From Niabella pedocola (GTDB taxonomy: Bacteria; Bacteroidota; Bacteroidia; Chitinophagales; Chitinophagaceae), in contig NZ_JAJNEC010000008.1 in NCBI RefSeq assembly GCF_021044425.1, positions 62,001-126,000 of the forward strand: 64,000 nt of DNA, given 5' to 3'. Positions 26,751 to 36,773 of this stretch are shown one piece after another. The first letter of the stretch is position 1. Each line of letters begins with the position of its first letter. The position numbers and the translations under genes were made by a program. The notes under the pieces were generated by a model that was given only the letters and a program-made list of their open reading frames with translations, did no database searches and had not been told where the DNA came from.

Positions 26751-27947
26751 TTACACCTTCGTTCCCATGGCCTTCATATAGGTTTCCATATCCTTATCAC
26801 CCCGGCCGCTCAGGCAAACCACTATATGGTCATCCTTTGCAAAAGAAACCTTGTTGAGTGCCGCCAGCGCATGCGCGCTTTCCAATGCCGGAATAATGCC
26901 TTCCAGTTTTGCCAGTTCAAATGCCGCATCCAGAGCCTCCTGGTCGGTTGCGTTCAAAAAGGTTCCCCTTCCTGTTACAAACAGGTTTGCGTGCATGGGC
27001 CCGATGCCGGGATAATCCAGTCCCGCGGAAATACTGTATGGCTCTTCTACCTGGCCATCCGCCGTTTGCATCAGGAAGCTTTTACTTCCATGCAGGATCC
27101 CGGGTTTTCCCAATTGGGTGGCAGCCGCGCTCATGTGGGTATCAATACCGCAACCTGCAGCTTCCACGGCATAAATGCCTACAGATGGTTCATCCAGGAA
27201 ATGGTAAAATGTTCCGGCAGCATTGCTGCCACCGCCCACACAGGCAATGACTGCATGTGGCAGTTCCGTTCCGATTTTCTCCGCCAGTTGCGCTCGTATT
27301 TCCTTACTAATCACACTTTGAAAACGGGCCACCATATCCGGGTATGGATGCGGACCTACCACGCTGCCAATAATATAAAACGTGTCATTGGGATTGTTAA
27401 TCCAGTCGCGGATGGCTTCATTGGTGGCATCCTTTAATGTTTTGCTGCCGCTTTTGGCAGGAATTACCGTAGCACCCAGCATTTTCATCCGGGCCACATT
27501 GGGCGCCTGGCGTTCAATATCTTTTTCGCCCATGTACACGATACATTCCAGTCCTTTCAATGCACATACGGTAGCCGTGGCTACCCCGTGCTGGCCGGCA
27601 CCGGTTTCCGCGATGATGCGTTTCTTGCCCAAACGTTCTGCCACCAGTATCTGGCCGATGGTATTGTTTACTTTATGTGCGCCCGTATGACAGAGATCTT
27701 CCCGCTTCAGATACACGTTGGTTCCGTACTTTTCACTGAGTCTTGCTGCATAATACAGGGGCGTTGCGCGCCCTGCATAATCGGTAAGCAACAACTGATA
27801 TTCTTTCTGAAAAGCCGGGTCTGCAATGATCTCCAGGTAATTTTCCCGCAGTTCTTCTACATTCCGGTACAACATTTCGGGGATATATGCCCCTCCGAAT
27901 TCCCCGTAATACCCCTGCTCATCCGGTTGTTTATATGATACCTGCAT
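26751..27947 (-). CDS. trpB: Tryptophan synthase beta chain, 398 aa
   Basis: The PLP enzyme that condenses indole with serine. The Schiff-base lysine is in REDLCHTGAHKVNNTIGQ, and the PLP phosphate loop GGGSNAAG is present (VACVGGGSNAAGTFYHFLDE in context). The length is normal for TrpB1. It is the first gene of a trpBA transcript. Upstream, a weak -7-like box (TATCTTTA on the minus strand, 27981-27988) and a small inverted repeat (ATACAT-GAA-ATGTAT, 27986-28000) are seen, but no Trp-codon leader like the one before trpE. Confidence 0.96.
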   Translation of the reverse strand: MQVSYKQPDEQGYYGEFGGAYIPEMLYRNVEELRENYLEIIADPAFQKEYQLLLTDYAGRATPLYYAARLSEKYGTNVYLKREDLCHTGAHKVNNTIGQILVAERLGKKRIIAETGAGQHGVATATVCALKGLECIVYMGEKDIERQAPNVARMKMLGATVIPAKSGSKTLKDATNEAIRDWINNPNDTFYIIGSVVGPHPYPDMVARFQSVISKEIRAQLAEKIGTELPHAVIACVGGGSNAAGTFYHFLDEPSVGIYAVEAAGCGIDTHMSAAATQLGKPGILHGSKSFLMQTADGQVEEPYSISAGLDYPGIGPMHANLFVTGRGTFLNATDQEALDAAFELAKLEGIIPALESAHALAALNKVSFAKDDHIVVCLSGRGDKDMETYMKAMGTKV

Positions 27948-28242
27948 ATGTATTGATTCGAAATATTTTTTGTTGAGGCGTAAAGATACATGAAATGTAT
28001 TTTATTACCGGTTTGTACGTTTGGAATGGGCTGTACTAAAGCTGCGGTTGGCTTTACTGCGAAGGCGCAGAGGCCCTAAGGTTTCGCGGAAGACCAAAAT
28101 AAGCACTGCAATTTCAGCGCGCTGCGGCCGGTGTTGCTGTAACCCGATGAAATTGAGTTCAGTAGTACTATGTGCAAAGAAAAATTTTGTTTCACCCCTT
28201 TTGCAGGTGTATATTTATAAAGCCCTATTACAACGGGGTTCC

Positions 28243-28446
28243 ATGAGCGTTATTTTAGACGATAACATCACACAGCCTGAAAGGGATGCCCATCAACCGG
28301 CTTTTTTGAGCAATATCCGTTTTACAGCAGACGCCATTGTTCATCTGGCGGAGAGAACAAACCGCCTTAATATTTCAGAATGGATATGGCATATTGAAAT
28401 TATCGACGGCAGGGAATGGTACATTGTAACGGATAAAAAAGCCTGA
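28243..28446 (+). CDS. Hypothetical protein, 67 aa
   Basis: No family recognised. The start at 28243 (MSVILDDNITQPERDAHQPA) is preferred over an in-frame ATG at 28021, because the longer N-terminal sequence is arginine/cysteine-rich and not protein-like. The composition of the short form is ordinary for a soluble protein (acidic N-terminus, WIWHIEIIDGREWYIVTDKK end). It lies alone between trpB and the ostA-like gene, which faces it convergently. Confidence 0.45.
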   Translation: MSVILDDNITQPERDAHQPAFLSNIRFTADAIVHLAERTNRLNISEWIWHIEIIDGREWYIVTDKKA

Positions 28447-28507
28447 AACAGCAGCCTTTCGCAAACAGAGCTGTAAGGTCTGAAGGTATTGTATGCCTAC
28501 CCGTTTT

Positions 28508-30490
28508 TTATTGCATCAGATCATATTTGGAGCGTGGCCGTTCCGCCTCGCGCCAACGGAAATCCTTCAAACGCATCTCATCCGGCGACTTGTCCTTTAT
28601 GGGGTAAAGGGTTCCGGTGGCCTGACTTCGAAGTACCACCTTTTTGAGTTCCTTGTCCCAGAAATAAGCATCGAGTATATCGGATGTGGTTTGATTTACG
28701 CCGATATAAGAGCTGTCCGCATCCTGTACATAATAAATACATTCTGCAGATCCTTTTGCCCGTACAGAATCCATATTACCGTTTGTAAAATAGCCATCGA
28801 GCCGGGTAGCTTTTACCTGGTTATAGGCCTGATCTTCTATATGATTGATCATAAAGCCTCTTTTGTAGGCTTCAAACCGGTTGATCTGTTTATTTTTGGT
28901 ATGCAGCATAATGGTGTCGCCGGTTATCTGGCTGGCCTTTCCCCAAACTACCGGATCCTGGTACAGCCGGAAGATAGAATCTTTAAAAGAATAAAATAAA
29001 CTGTCGCAAACCGCCTGCAGCGAGTCACTGTAGATTTTCACATGATGAAATGCTTCAAAATACCGGTTGGTACTGTCGTTGGCCGCCTGATTTTTCGAAG
29101 CCGGTGCTGCCTTGCCCGGTGTTTTAGGAATTGCAGCAGGATTGTTTATGGTTTTTTCCAGCGCTTCCGGTACATCTGTAATGGCCTTGCCCGGTATACT
29201 GTCCCGCACAGCCGCTTTATGCTCCGGATCTACCGATGAGGGCAGCGGAATTGCCTTGATATTTTTCGCAACAAGGGGCGGTGCTTTCGCCCCTTTCCCC
29301 GGCTTTGCCTCTTGCTTTACAGGTTTCTCCGCTACATTTTTATTGGCGGCTATAGCAACCGGCTTCACTGTTGCCGAATCCTTAGCCACTATTTCCGTAT
29401 TGTTACCGGGAGCTACAGCAACGGCGTTGGTACCGAGCGAATCCGGCGGTGCCTGGTTCAGTGTATCCGGCTTTACCCGGATACTGTCGCCGCCCAGTGC
29501 CGGAGAAACCACGTACAGATCGGTGAGCTTGGCACTGAAAAGGGTATCTGCAGTGATAAAGATGGAGTCCTCTCCTTGCTTGATGATCATTAGCGGCTTC
29601 AATGTAGCCAGCACGGCTTCCGTAACCCGGTTCTGGTAAATCAGGTTCCCGATAATGGTTGTTTTGCGTATCGTGTCAATCACAACCGCATTGCCCTCCG
29701 CCTTTGCAAACCCCTTATCCAGCGATACCTTGTCTGCTTCCACCGTAACCCCTTTTCCATCATTGATCAGCGGACGCTGGCCAAACTGGGCATCCCCGTT
29801 CTTCAGGTTGTAATACCCATCCCGGGTATCCATGGTAGCATTGGTACTGTCTTTTATATGCGTTAACGCAATAAAACGTGCGATCCGGTTTTCCGTATTG
29901 TACAACAACGAATCGGTGGTGATTTTATACCCGGGGTCGTTTACAAAAACATTCTTTTTAAAATAAACATCCTTGATATCGGTGTAGTAAAACGCCTCCT
30001 TACTGGTAATAACGGTTTTATCATTCACCACCTTTCCACCATTTTTATACGTAGCGATATTAGTGGTCATATTATATTCCATATCTGGTGTGGTCAATGT
30101 AGCATGTCCATCGGTCAGCTTTACATTTTTATCCAGATAGGCGATCTGTTTATCGGTAAGATATCTTAAATGCCCCGAATAGATATTGGTGGTATCGGAA
30201 TCGTTGATGTGCACATTTCCCCAGGCCTCAAAGGTGCGGGTACGGTCGTTCCGTACACAGCGGTCACATTTAAAAGTAGTGGCACCCTGCTTCATCACCA
30301 CGTTGCCAACGAGAATGGTGAGCGTGGTACTATCATCTGCTTTTTTTATCGAAAGGCTGTCAGCATGTATAATATCGATGGGTGCAGATCCCCCCGGTGG
30401 AGCCGGCGCTGGTTGCTGTGCACTGATCACTCCCGCCCATACCAGCAACAGGAACAGGAAACTGTATCTTCTAAAAAGGGATGTATGCAT
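28508..30490 (-). CDS. OstA/LptA-like periplasmic LPS-transport protein, 660 aa
   Basis: Signal peptide (residues 1-24), then an OstA-like beta-jellyroll of LptA type: the repeated pattern ADSLSIK...LVGNVVMKQGATTFKCDRC...AYLDKNVKLTDGHATLTTPDMEYN runs through residues 35-330. A proline/alanine/lysine-rich low-complexity insert follows (about 345-465), and a second OstA-like segment closes the protein (about 475-660). LptA proteins bridge LPS from the inner membrane to LptD. Bacteroidota carry such long versions, often beside mlaD and amidase, as here. It follows mlaD by 1 nt, so it is translationally close-coupled. Confidence 0.82.
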   Translation of the reverse strand: MHTSLFRRYSFLFLLLVWAGVISAQQPAPAPPGGSAPIDIIHADSLSIKKADDSTTLTILVGNVVMKQGATTFKCDRCVRNDRTRTFEAWGNVHINDSDTTNIYSGHLRYLTDKQIAYLDKNVKLTDGHATLTTPDMEYNMTTNIATYKNGGKVVNDKTVITSKEAFYYTDIKDVYFKKNVFVNDPGYKITTDSLLYNTENRIARFIALTHIKDSTNATMDTRDGYYNLKNGDAQFGQRPLINDGKGVTVEADKVSLDKGFAKAEGNAVVIDTIRKTTIIGNLIYQNRVTEAVLATLKPLMIIKQGEDSIFITADTLFSAKLTDLYVVSPALGGDSIRVKPDTLNQAPPDSLGTNAVAVAPGNNTEIVAKDSATVKPVAIAANKNVAEKPVKQEAKPGKGAKAPPLVAKNIKAIPLPSSVDPEHKAAVRDSIPGKAITDVPEALEKTINNPAAIPKTPGKAAPASKNQAANDSTNRYFEAFHHVKIYSDSLQAVCDSLFYSFKDSIFRLYQDPVVWGKASQITGDTIMLHTKNKQINRFEAYKRGFMINHIEDQAYNQVKATRLDGYFTNGNMDSVRAKGSAECIYYVQDADSSYIGVNQTTSDILDAYFWDKELKKVVLRSQATGTLYPIKDKSPDEMRLKDFRWREAERPRSKYDLMQ

Positions 30491-30491
30491 G

Positions 30492-31475
30492 TTATTTGGG
30501 AACGGTATCCTTTATAGCAGGCGCAGTAAGCTCACCTGCCTTATTTTTTTTGCCAAAAACGGAGATATTCACATAACGTTTCGGATGTACGCGAATATCA
30601 TCCAACAGGATCTCTGCACTCAGCGCCACCTCGTTGAGCCGGTTATACAATTGCCGGTCGCTCATCAAAGCTCCAATACTGCCTTCAGGACTGGAGATCC
30701 GCGTTACCGCATCGCGCAGGGCGGATACTGTCGTTGTTAAGGTATCCATTGTTTGCTGCAGTTGCAGCCGGGAAAGGTTTCCGGTTAGGGTGGTCACATT
30801 TCCGAGAATCTGGTCTACCTGGCCATTATTCCGCTTTAAAGATTCGGTAAATACGCTCATATTATCTAAAGATGCCGCCAGGGGTTTTTGTACACTGGTC
30901 AGCAACAGATTCAGCGAAGCGACGGTATTCCTTAAATGCGCGATGGCCTCCTGCAAATTACGCTGGGTAGGTGCATCCAGCGTATTATTAAAGTTCGATA
31001 ATAATAACGTCAGTGAATCGGCAACGGTCCTTACTTTTCCCATCAGCGGTTTGGCTTCCGAAGAAAGATTGCCCAGCAACCCCTCTTCTACCTTGGTCTT
31101 GATCTGATCTTCATCTCCCAGGTATTGGGAAGCCGTTCCTTTTTCAATTACCACTTCGGATGCACCCAGCAGGCTTCCCGAAATATAGGCTACAGAGTTG
31201 GCGGGTATGTTTACATCCTCTGTGATGCTCAGCGTTACCTTAATAGAATCTACATTAGCGTTCGATGGTTCAATTTTATAAACCGCCCCGATTGCTAACC
31301 CATTGATTTTTACAAAATTGGATTTTTCGAGTCCTCCAACGGACTTAAAAATGGCGTAAATCTTGGGGTTATGATTAAAAATATCCTTCCCTTTCAAAAA
31401 CCTGAACCCGAATATTAAGGCGGTAATAGCCAACACAGCCAAGGCGCCTACTTTAAGTTCATTTGATATTTTCAT
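30492..31475 (-). CDS. MCE-domain (MlaD-like) lipid-transport protein, 327 aa
   Basis: One N-terminal membrane helix (residues 9-25, VGALAVLAITALIFGFRF) is followed by a single MCE domain (about 35-115; IYAIFKSVGGLEKSNFVKINGLAIGAVYKI). A long helical region (about 130-300) forms the coiled tube-like C-terminus. MlaD-type proteins carry phospholipids between membranes with an ABC transporter (MlaEF); no mlaE or mlaF is in this window. It is followed 1 nt later by the ostA-like gene and preceded (146 nt) by the amidase on the same strand. Confidence 0.88.
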   Translation of the reverse strand: MKISNELKVGALAVLAITALIFGFRFLKGKDIFNHNPKIYAIFKSVGGLEKSNFVKINGLAIGAVYKIEPSNANVDSIKVTLSITEDVNIPANSVAYISGSLLGASEVVIEKGTASQYLGDEDQIKTKVEEGLLGNLSSEAKPLMGKVRTVADSLTLLLSNFNNTLDAPTQRNLQEAIAHLRNTVASLNLLLTSVQKPLAASLDNMSVFTESLKRNNGQVDQILGNVTTLTGNLSRLQLQQTMDTLTTTVSALRDAVTRISSPEGSIGALMSDRQLYNRLNEVALSAEILLDDIRVHPKRYVNISVFGKKNKAGELTAPAIKDTVPK

Positions 31476-31621
31476 GAAACATGGTTTAAATTCTCTCTGA
31501 TGTCAATTAACTCAAATTATTCTGCAAATAACGTCCGAAAAAATTAAAAACCAGCGTATTTATACTAAAAACTCATTATCGGAATCGTTAATTCTTTGTA
31601 TAATCACCGATCTGTAACCCC

Positions 31622-32638
31622 TTATTCTGCCCTGTTTGCAACCGCCAGAGATCCCGGCGCAGCAGTGCTGTATTTTTCAATATATGTTTTAACAGCGGCG
31701 AGTATGCTGTTCACAATTTCTTCCTGTCCTTCGGAGCTCATGAGGTATGCTTCATCTTCTTTGTTGCTGATAAAGCCCATTTCAACCAGGATGCTGGGCA
31801 TTCCGGTAGCCTGCAGCACCCAGATGCCTTTGTGATTCCGCTGCTGTACACCGCGGCTAAGCCGTCCGCCGGCAATAAAATTCTTTTCAACCAGTGCAGC
31901 CAGCGAATAGCTTTTCCGGAAATAGTTCTGTGCATAGATCAGCATCCGCACCCGCTCGGCGGGATCATTCACATCCGGAAGCGGGGGCGCATCCGCACCG
32001 TCGCCCGTTTCCTCATTATAATAATCCTTATCCTCATCATCAATATTCTTCATCGAATTCACCTTCTGCTCGTTCTTCCCCACGGCCCAGATATAAGTTT
32101 CGGTGCCTCTTGCCTTATTTTCTACCCATACATCCTCGTATTTATTGACATAATAGGTTTTTTTAACTTTCTTTTTCTTTTTCCCCTTCCCTACGGTCAC
32201 CGTTTTTGTATGTGCTTCCCGGCCGATCACTTTTTTTATATACCAGCCTCCGGGTCTTCGGCCCGCCGCATTGCAATGCAGCGAAATAAACAGGTCACCG
32301 TTGTTCCGGTTGGCAAAATCTGCCCGGTAACGGTTGGCGGCTACAGAATTGGTTAACCCGCCCGGCAGTGCGGATGTGGTCCTTGTTTCTAGGATATTGA
32401 TGCCTTTTAGCTGGTTTCGCAGGGCGGTGGCCAGTTTTCGCGCTACCTGCAGGGTGATGGAGGCCTCATTGGTTTGCAAGCCTTCCGCGCCCACATCGCT
32501 TCCCCCATGTCCTGCATCCACGATGATTGTTTTTACGGCTCCCGATTTTGCCCCCGATGCTCCCTGTTGGGCCGAAATACCGGAAAAACAACCTACTGCA
32601 ACTATGAATAGAATAAACTGAATAATACTTTTCTTCAT
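31622..32638 (-). CDS. N-acetylmuramoyl-L-alanine amidase (Amidase_3), 338 aa
   Basis: A zinc amidase that splits the stem peptide from glycan strands in septal peptidoglycan. The signal peptide starts at 32638 (MKKSIIQFILFIVAVGCFSG); an upstream ATG at 32680 adds only polar residues. Metal ligands: IIVDAGHGGSDVGAEG (His), NEASITLQVARKLA (Glu) and LFISLHCNAAG (His). A lysine-rich insert (GKGKKKKKVKKTYYVNKYED) lies inside the catalytic domain, as in many Bacteroidota AmiC-like enzymes. VEMGFISNKEDEAYL carries the final catalytic Glu. Divergent from lptD. Confidence 0.92.
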   Translation of the reverse strand: MKKSIIQFILFIVAVGCFSGISAQQGASGAKSGAVKTIIVDAGHGGSDVGAEGLQTNEASITLQVARKLATALRNQLKGINILETRTTSALPGGLTNSVAANRYRADFANRNNGDLFISLHCNAAGRRPGGWYIKKVIGREAHTKTVTVGKGKKKKKVKKTYYVNKYEDVWVENKARGTETYIWAVGKNEQKVNSMKNIDDEDKDYYNEETGDGADAPPLPDVNDPAERVRMLIYAQNYFRKSYSLAALVEKNFIAGGRLSRGVQQRNHKGIWVLQATGMPSILVEMGFISNKEDEAYLMSSEGQEEIVNSILAAVKTYIEKYSTAAPGSLAVANRAE

Positions 32639-32739
32639 ATTTTTTTCAGGCTTGGATGTAATATCTGATTTTAGTTTCAAGCTTCACAAAATCTTTACTA
32701 TGTTATTTATACATTTGCGCGTACTTTGGCTCAAACCTA

Positions 32740-35625
32740 ATGCGCAAATTTAAAAGAATTTATTTTGTTGTTCCTTTTCTAACAGCTATGATATCGATGG
32801 CTGGTAAAAAAGATGTGGCCGCTTTTGTTCTTCCGGAGCTTTCGGATGCAAGAGGCGGTATTTTTCAAAAAGACACCATTCCACAAAAATCCATAAAAGA
32901 CACCGTTCCTTTAAAAGAGGGCCTAAAGATAACCGATTCTGCCAAACTGGCAACAGATACGGGGAAGCGTGCAAAAACGGATACGTTCCGGCTGAAGATC
33001 TCCAAAGACACGCTGTCCGGACCAGTAACATATTCCGGCCAGGATTCCATTGTAGGATTTCTTGATTCGAAAAAGATCAACCTTTACGGGAAGGCGAAGG
33101 CCGAATACCAGGATATGACCCTGACGGCCCCGGAAATCGCCATTGATCAAACCAATCATATTGTAACCGCCAAGGCCGGCAGGGACAGTACGGGTGAAAT
33201 ATCGGATTATGCGGAAATGAAACAGGGGGAGGAGAACTACAAAAGTGAGGGCATGGAGTACAATATAAAAACACAGCAGGGTATCACCAAAGGTACTATT
33301 ACCCAGCAGGGCGAAATGTATGTGCACTCCGAAATTGCCAAAAAAATAGATGCCCGCACCATGTACGGACAGGGTACTTTTTTTACCACCTGTAACCTGG
33401 ATCACCCGCACTTTGGCTTCCGGGCCCGCCGCGCCAAAATCGTTAACAAAAAATTAGCGATTACCGGGGCTGTGCGGCCGGAGTTTGACTCCGTTCCGGT
33501 ACCCATTTACCTCCCCTTTGGTATCTATCCCCTGTCACAGGGGCGCCATTCGGGCTTTATGTCGCCCTCTTTTGAACGCAACGACCAGATGGGACTGGGA
33601 CTTTCCCGCCTAGGCTATTACCAGGTAATTGATGACCACTGGGATGTACAGGTTTATGGAAACGTTTATTCTTACGGAAGCTGGATGGTGAACCTGCTGC
33701 CCTCCTACCGGAAGATTTACAAATACCAGGGTTCTTTTAACTTTGGCTTACAGCGCACACGGCGCAATTTCAGAGGCGACCCGGATTTTTCCAAGGTAAG
33801 TACCTATACGCTTAACTGGGCACATTCATCCGATTCGCGTTCACGTCCGGGTGTTAACTTTTCGGCCAACGTAAACATGAGCTCTACCCGGTACAATGAA
33901 AATATTCCAAACAGTAACCTGCTGAACCTGGCCAACAATACCGCCGGTTCATCCATTACCTATGCTAAAACCTGGCAGGATAAGCCGTTTAATTTTACAG
34001 CGAGCTTTAACCACAACCAGAACAACGCACAGCGCCTGGTAACCTTCAACTTCCCGAACATGGCGTTTACGGTGAATACCATCTACCCGTTCCAGAAGAA
34101 GAATGCCGCCGGTTCAAAAAAATGGTACGAGCAGCTGGGTATCGGCTTCCAGACAGGATTCCAGAACTCCATGTCGTACTATGAATACTCCGACCGGCAA
34201 AAGGATTCGCTTAAGGAGTTGAGTCAATATCGGAATGCCTTTGCACGGATGTGGGATACGGCGCAATGGAATGCCAACCAAAGCATCCCGATCTCCCTTT
34301 CCCTGCCGCCCATCCTGGGTGGGGCATTGATGATTTCTCCGTCTATCTCCTATTCGCAAAACGTTGTAAGCCGGGTTGCCACTTACAATGTAGAACAGCG
34401 GACCATAGTGAATCCAGCGGGGCAAACCATAACCTATGATACCGTCATCGCCAATATGCGGAAAGGGATCGGACTGAACAAGCAAATGAGCATGGGTATC
34501 AGCTTTAATACGGCCCTTTACGGTACCTACCAGTTTAAAAACAGGCAGGTGCAGGCGATCCGGCACGTTATACGCCCGACCCTGTCCTTAAACTATACGC
34601 CCGACCTTAATAAAGATAACTTCCAGGAAGTCCGGATACGCGGCAAGGGAGACGCCTCCGAAGTATACTCTACCGTGTTTTATGACCGGCTGGCCGGTTT
34701 GGGGGCACAATCGGTACCCCGGTATGTGCCGCGGCGGTTTGGAGGTATCAATTTTGGCATAGACAATAACCTGGAAATGAAGGTAAAGGCCCGGAAAAAA
34801 AAGAAAGAAGATTCCGACAGTACCAGTACGGATTCAGACAGCAAGGTTGACGAGAACGGGTTTAAAAAAATACGCCTGATCGAAGGATTTGGTTTTACTT
34901 CGGGGTACAATATGTTTGCTGATACTAACTCTTACAAGCTGGCACCCTTTAATCTTTATTTCCGTACCAACCTGTTTGAAAAGATCAACCTGAGTGCCAA
35001 TGGTACGCTGATGCCTTATAAGCTGGATGCTAACGGATACCCTATCTGGTCGAAGTATGCCTGGGAAGACGGAAGGTTCAATGTAGGTACGCTCACCAAT
35101 GCCAGCGTTACCATGAGTACCAGCTTCCAGAGCAAACCCAAGGATCCCCAAAAAGCGAAACAGCGGGAGGAAGCCCTCAACAAACAGCTAAACGACCCGA
35201 TGTTACAGTCGCAGCAACAACGCCTGCTGGAATACATGCGTCAAAATCCTGCGGAATTTGTAGATTTTAACACCCAGTGGTCCATTAATATTTCGTATTC
35301 GCTTACCTACTCCCGGCCTACCACTACCTCCGGAGGTTATGCCGGTAACGGAATTAACTCCAGTACCAATTTCAACGGAAGTTTTAATCTTACACCCAAG
35401 TGGAACTTTAACGTAAATGGTGCGTATGATTTTAAAACCAAACAGATCCAAACCGTCGGATTTACCATTTCGCGGGATCTGCATTGCTGGCAGTTTTCAG
35501 CCAGTGTTTCCCCGGTGGGTATTTACAAATATTACAACTTTACCATCAGCCCCAAATCGGGTATGCTGCAGGACCTGAAGATCAACCGGAACCGGTCTTT
35601 CTTTAACGGCGGGCCGCGGTATTAG
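32740..35625 (+). CDS. lptD: Putative LPS-assembly outer-membrane protein LptD, 961 aa
   Basis: N-terminal signal-like segment, then an OstA-like domain (about residues 95-260; NLYGKAKAEYQDMTLTAPEI and following). The conserved junction PVPIYLPFGIYPLSQGRHSGFMSPSF leads into a long beta-barrel (about 275-961) with many amphipathic strands. LptD inserts LPS into the outer leaflet; Bacteroidota versions are longer than E. coli LptD and lack easily recognised disulfide patterns. A KKKKEDSDSTSTDSDS stretch (about 690) is a charged loop. Divergent from the amidase-mlaD-ostA transcript, so the whole group serves envelope assembly. Confidence 0.85.
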   Translation: MRKFKRIYFVVPFLTAMISMAGKKDVAAFVLPELSDARGGIFQKDTIPQKSIKDTVPLKEGLKITDSAKLATDTGKRAKTDTFRLKISKDTLSGPVTYSGQDSIVGFLDSKKINLYGKAKAEYQDMTLTAPEIAIDQTNHIVTAKAGRDSTGEISDYAEMKQGEENYKSEGMEYNIKTQQGITKGTITQQGEMYVHSEIAKKIDARTMYGQGTFFTTCNLDHPHFGFRARRAKIVNKKLAITGAVRPEFDSVPVPIYLPFGIYPLSQGRHSGFMSPSFERNDQMGLGLSRLGYYQVIDDHWDVQVYGNVYSYGSWMVNLLPSYRKIYKYQGSFNFGLQRTRRNFRGDPDFSKVSTYTLNWAHSSDSRSRPGVNFSANVNMSSTRYNENIPNSNLLNLANNTAGSSITYAKTWQDKPFNFTASFNHNQNNAQRLVTFNFPNMAFTVNTIYPFQKKNAAGSKKWYEQLGIGFQTGFQNSMSYYEYSDRQKDSLKELSQYRNAFARMWDTAQWNANQSIPISLSLPPILGGALMISPSISYSQNVVSRVATYNVEQRTIVNPAGQTITYDTVIANMRKGIGLNKQMSMGISFNTALYGTYQFKNRQVQAIRHVIRPTLSLNYTPDLNKDNFQEVRIRGKGDASEVYSTVFYDRLAGLGAQSVPRYVPRRFGGINFGIDNNLEMKVKARKKKKEDSDSTSTDSDSKVDENGFKKIRLIEGFGFTSGYNMFADTNSYKLAPFNLYFRTNLFEKINLSANGTLMPYKLDANGYPIWSKYAWEDGRFNVGTLTNASVTMSTSFQSKPKDPQKAKQREEALNKQLNDPMLQSQQQRLLEYMRQNPAEFVDFNTQWSINISYSLTYSRPTTTSGGYAGNGINSSTNFNGSFNLTPKWNFNVNGAYDFKTKQIQTVGFTISRDLHCWQFSASVSPVGIYKYYNFTISPKSGMLQDLKINRNRSFFNGGPRY

Positions 35626-35634
35626 GAGTTGCAC

Positions 35635-35872
35635 GTTTAAGGTTTAAGGTTCCAGGTTAGCTTTCGGTTTATACTTGATGATCTATTCCCAATCGACCGT
35701 TAACTATTCACTACTCCAAACCGAACGCTAAGGATTAAAGCTTGTTTCAAGTTTAAGGTTAGATCCGTTTTATACTTGATGAGCAGACAAATCCGTGATC
35801 CGGATCCAATCAGCTGAAGACTGAAAACTGTTTTAAGTTTGAGGCTGCAGATCAGGTCCGTTTCATACTTGT
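35635..35872. repeat. Three degenerate copies of a GTTTAAGG...TTTATACTTGATG intergenic repeat
   Basis: Copy 1 at 35635-35682, copy 2 at 35751-35780 and copy 3 at 35831-35872 share the order GTTTAAGGTT, then (A)GATCCG/TTTCG, then TTTTATACTTGATG. A further, closely matching copy is at 42190-42247 near trpC. They are non-coding and lie between lptD and plsC. Confidence 0.6.
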
Positions 35873-35883
35873 AACCTGTTCCC

Positions 35884-36639
35884 TCATTTTTCCACCTCTG
35901 TATGCGCGCTCAGATACGATTCCATCACACCAAACACTTCTTCTTTCAGCGCTGCCGTATTCCTTCCGTTTACTTCAACCGGTTTTAAAAAATGGATCTC
36001 GAGGGTACGGGGCAAAAAGAAGAACGGCTTATGCAGGGGAACCGCCTGCTTGGTGCCCAGGATCACGGCCGGAATAATCGGATGCCCCGTATCTTCAGCC
36101 AGCTTAAAAGCCCCATTATAAAAAGGCTTCAGCAATGCCTCCGTACGGTTCCGCGTTCCCTCCGGGTAAATGCACATATGCATGCCCTGCCGGAGTACCG
36201 CTTTCATTTTTTCGATGCTGCGCTTCCGGCTGGTTTCACTTTTACGGTCGACCAGTACAGAACCTTTTGTATAATACCAGCCAAAAATGGGGATTTTTGC
36301 AAAACTGCTTTTGGCAATGGTTTTATTGGGACCGGGGATAAATGCAGACGACAGGGGGATATCCAGCAAAGAATTGTGGTTGCAGGTAACCACATAACCG
36401 ATACCCTTTTTAAAGTTGCCCGTGCCTCGTATACGGATACGGCAGCCGATAAGAAAGAACCATACATGCATCCATACCTTGGATACACGGATGAAGTAGG
36501 CGGTTGAGGCCGGTTCAGAAAACAGGTAAGAAATAAGTGCAAAAGGTAACACCAACAGGAAGGTGATCATAAAGGTAACCAGTGCCCAAGCCGCACAAAC
36601 CCTGCCCGCTATTTCTTTAAATACCTGCATACTCAGCAA
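35884..36639 (-). CDS. 1-acyl-sn-glycerol-3-phosphate acyltransferase (PlsC type), 251 aa
   Basis: Membrane-bound acyltransferase making phosphatidic acid. An N-terminal helix (about residues 16-38) precedes the acyltransferase motifs CNHNSLLDIP (His88 to Asp93, HX4D) and CIYPEGTRNRT (substrate-binding EGTR, about 156-166). A second possible start is at 36630 (third codon later, MQVFKEI). Length is normal. Monocistronic as far as can be seen. Confidence 0.92.
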   Translation of the reverse strand: MLSMQVFKEIAGRVCAAWALVTFMITFLLVLPFALISYLFSEPASTAYFIRVSKVWMHVWFFLIGCRIRIRGTGNFKKGIGYVVTCNHNSLLDIPLSSAFIPGPNKTIAKSSFAKIPIFGWYYTKGSVLVDRKSETSRKRSIEKMKAVLRQGMHMCIYPEGTRNRTEALLKPFYNGAFKLAEDTGHPIIPAVILGTKQAVPLHKPFFFLPRTLEIHFLKPVEVNGRNTAALKEEVFGVMESYLSAHTEVEK

Positions 36640-36722
36640 TTATACAATCAAAAATAGCAGTTTTTGGTTCAGGAGCTTTGAATCTTTTGCGTAAAACCGG
36701 TCCTTTCTGAAGCCCCGCAAGC

Positions 36723-36753
36723 AAAAAGGCGCCGATTGTTCTATCAGCGCCTT
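36723..36753 (-). terminator. Terminator of the VWA lipoprotein gene
   Basis: AAGGCGC and GCGCCTT (36726-36732 and 36747-36753) form a perfect 7-bp stem. Read on the minus strand the 3' side runs into a T-run. It lies 21 nt past the stop codon at 36774. Confidence 0.8.
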
Positions 36754-36773
36754 ATCCTTCTGTGCAGATTGAT

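Noticed and set aside
28021..28242. N-terminal extension of the 67-aa hypothetical gene starting at 28021
   Set aside because: The extension is rich in Arg, Cys and Lys and not protein-like. The internal ATG at 28243 gives a better sequence.
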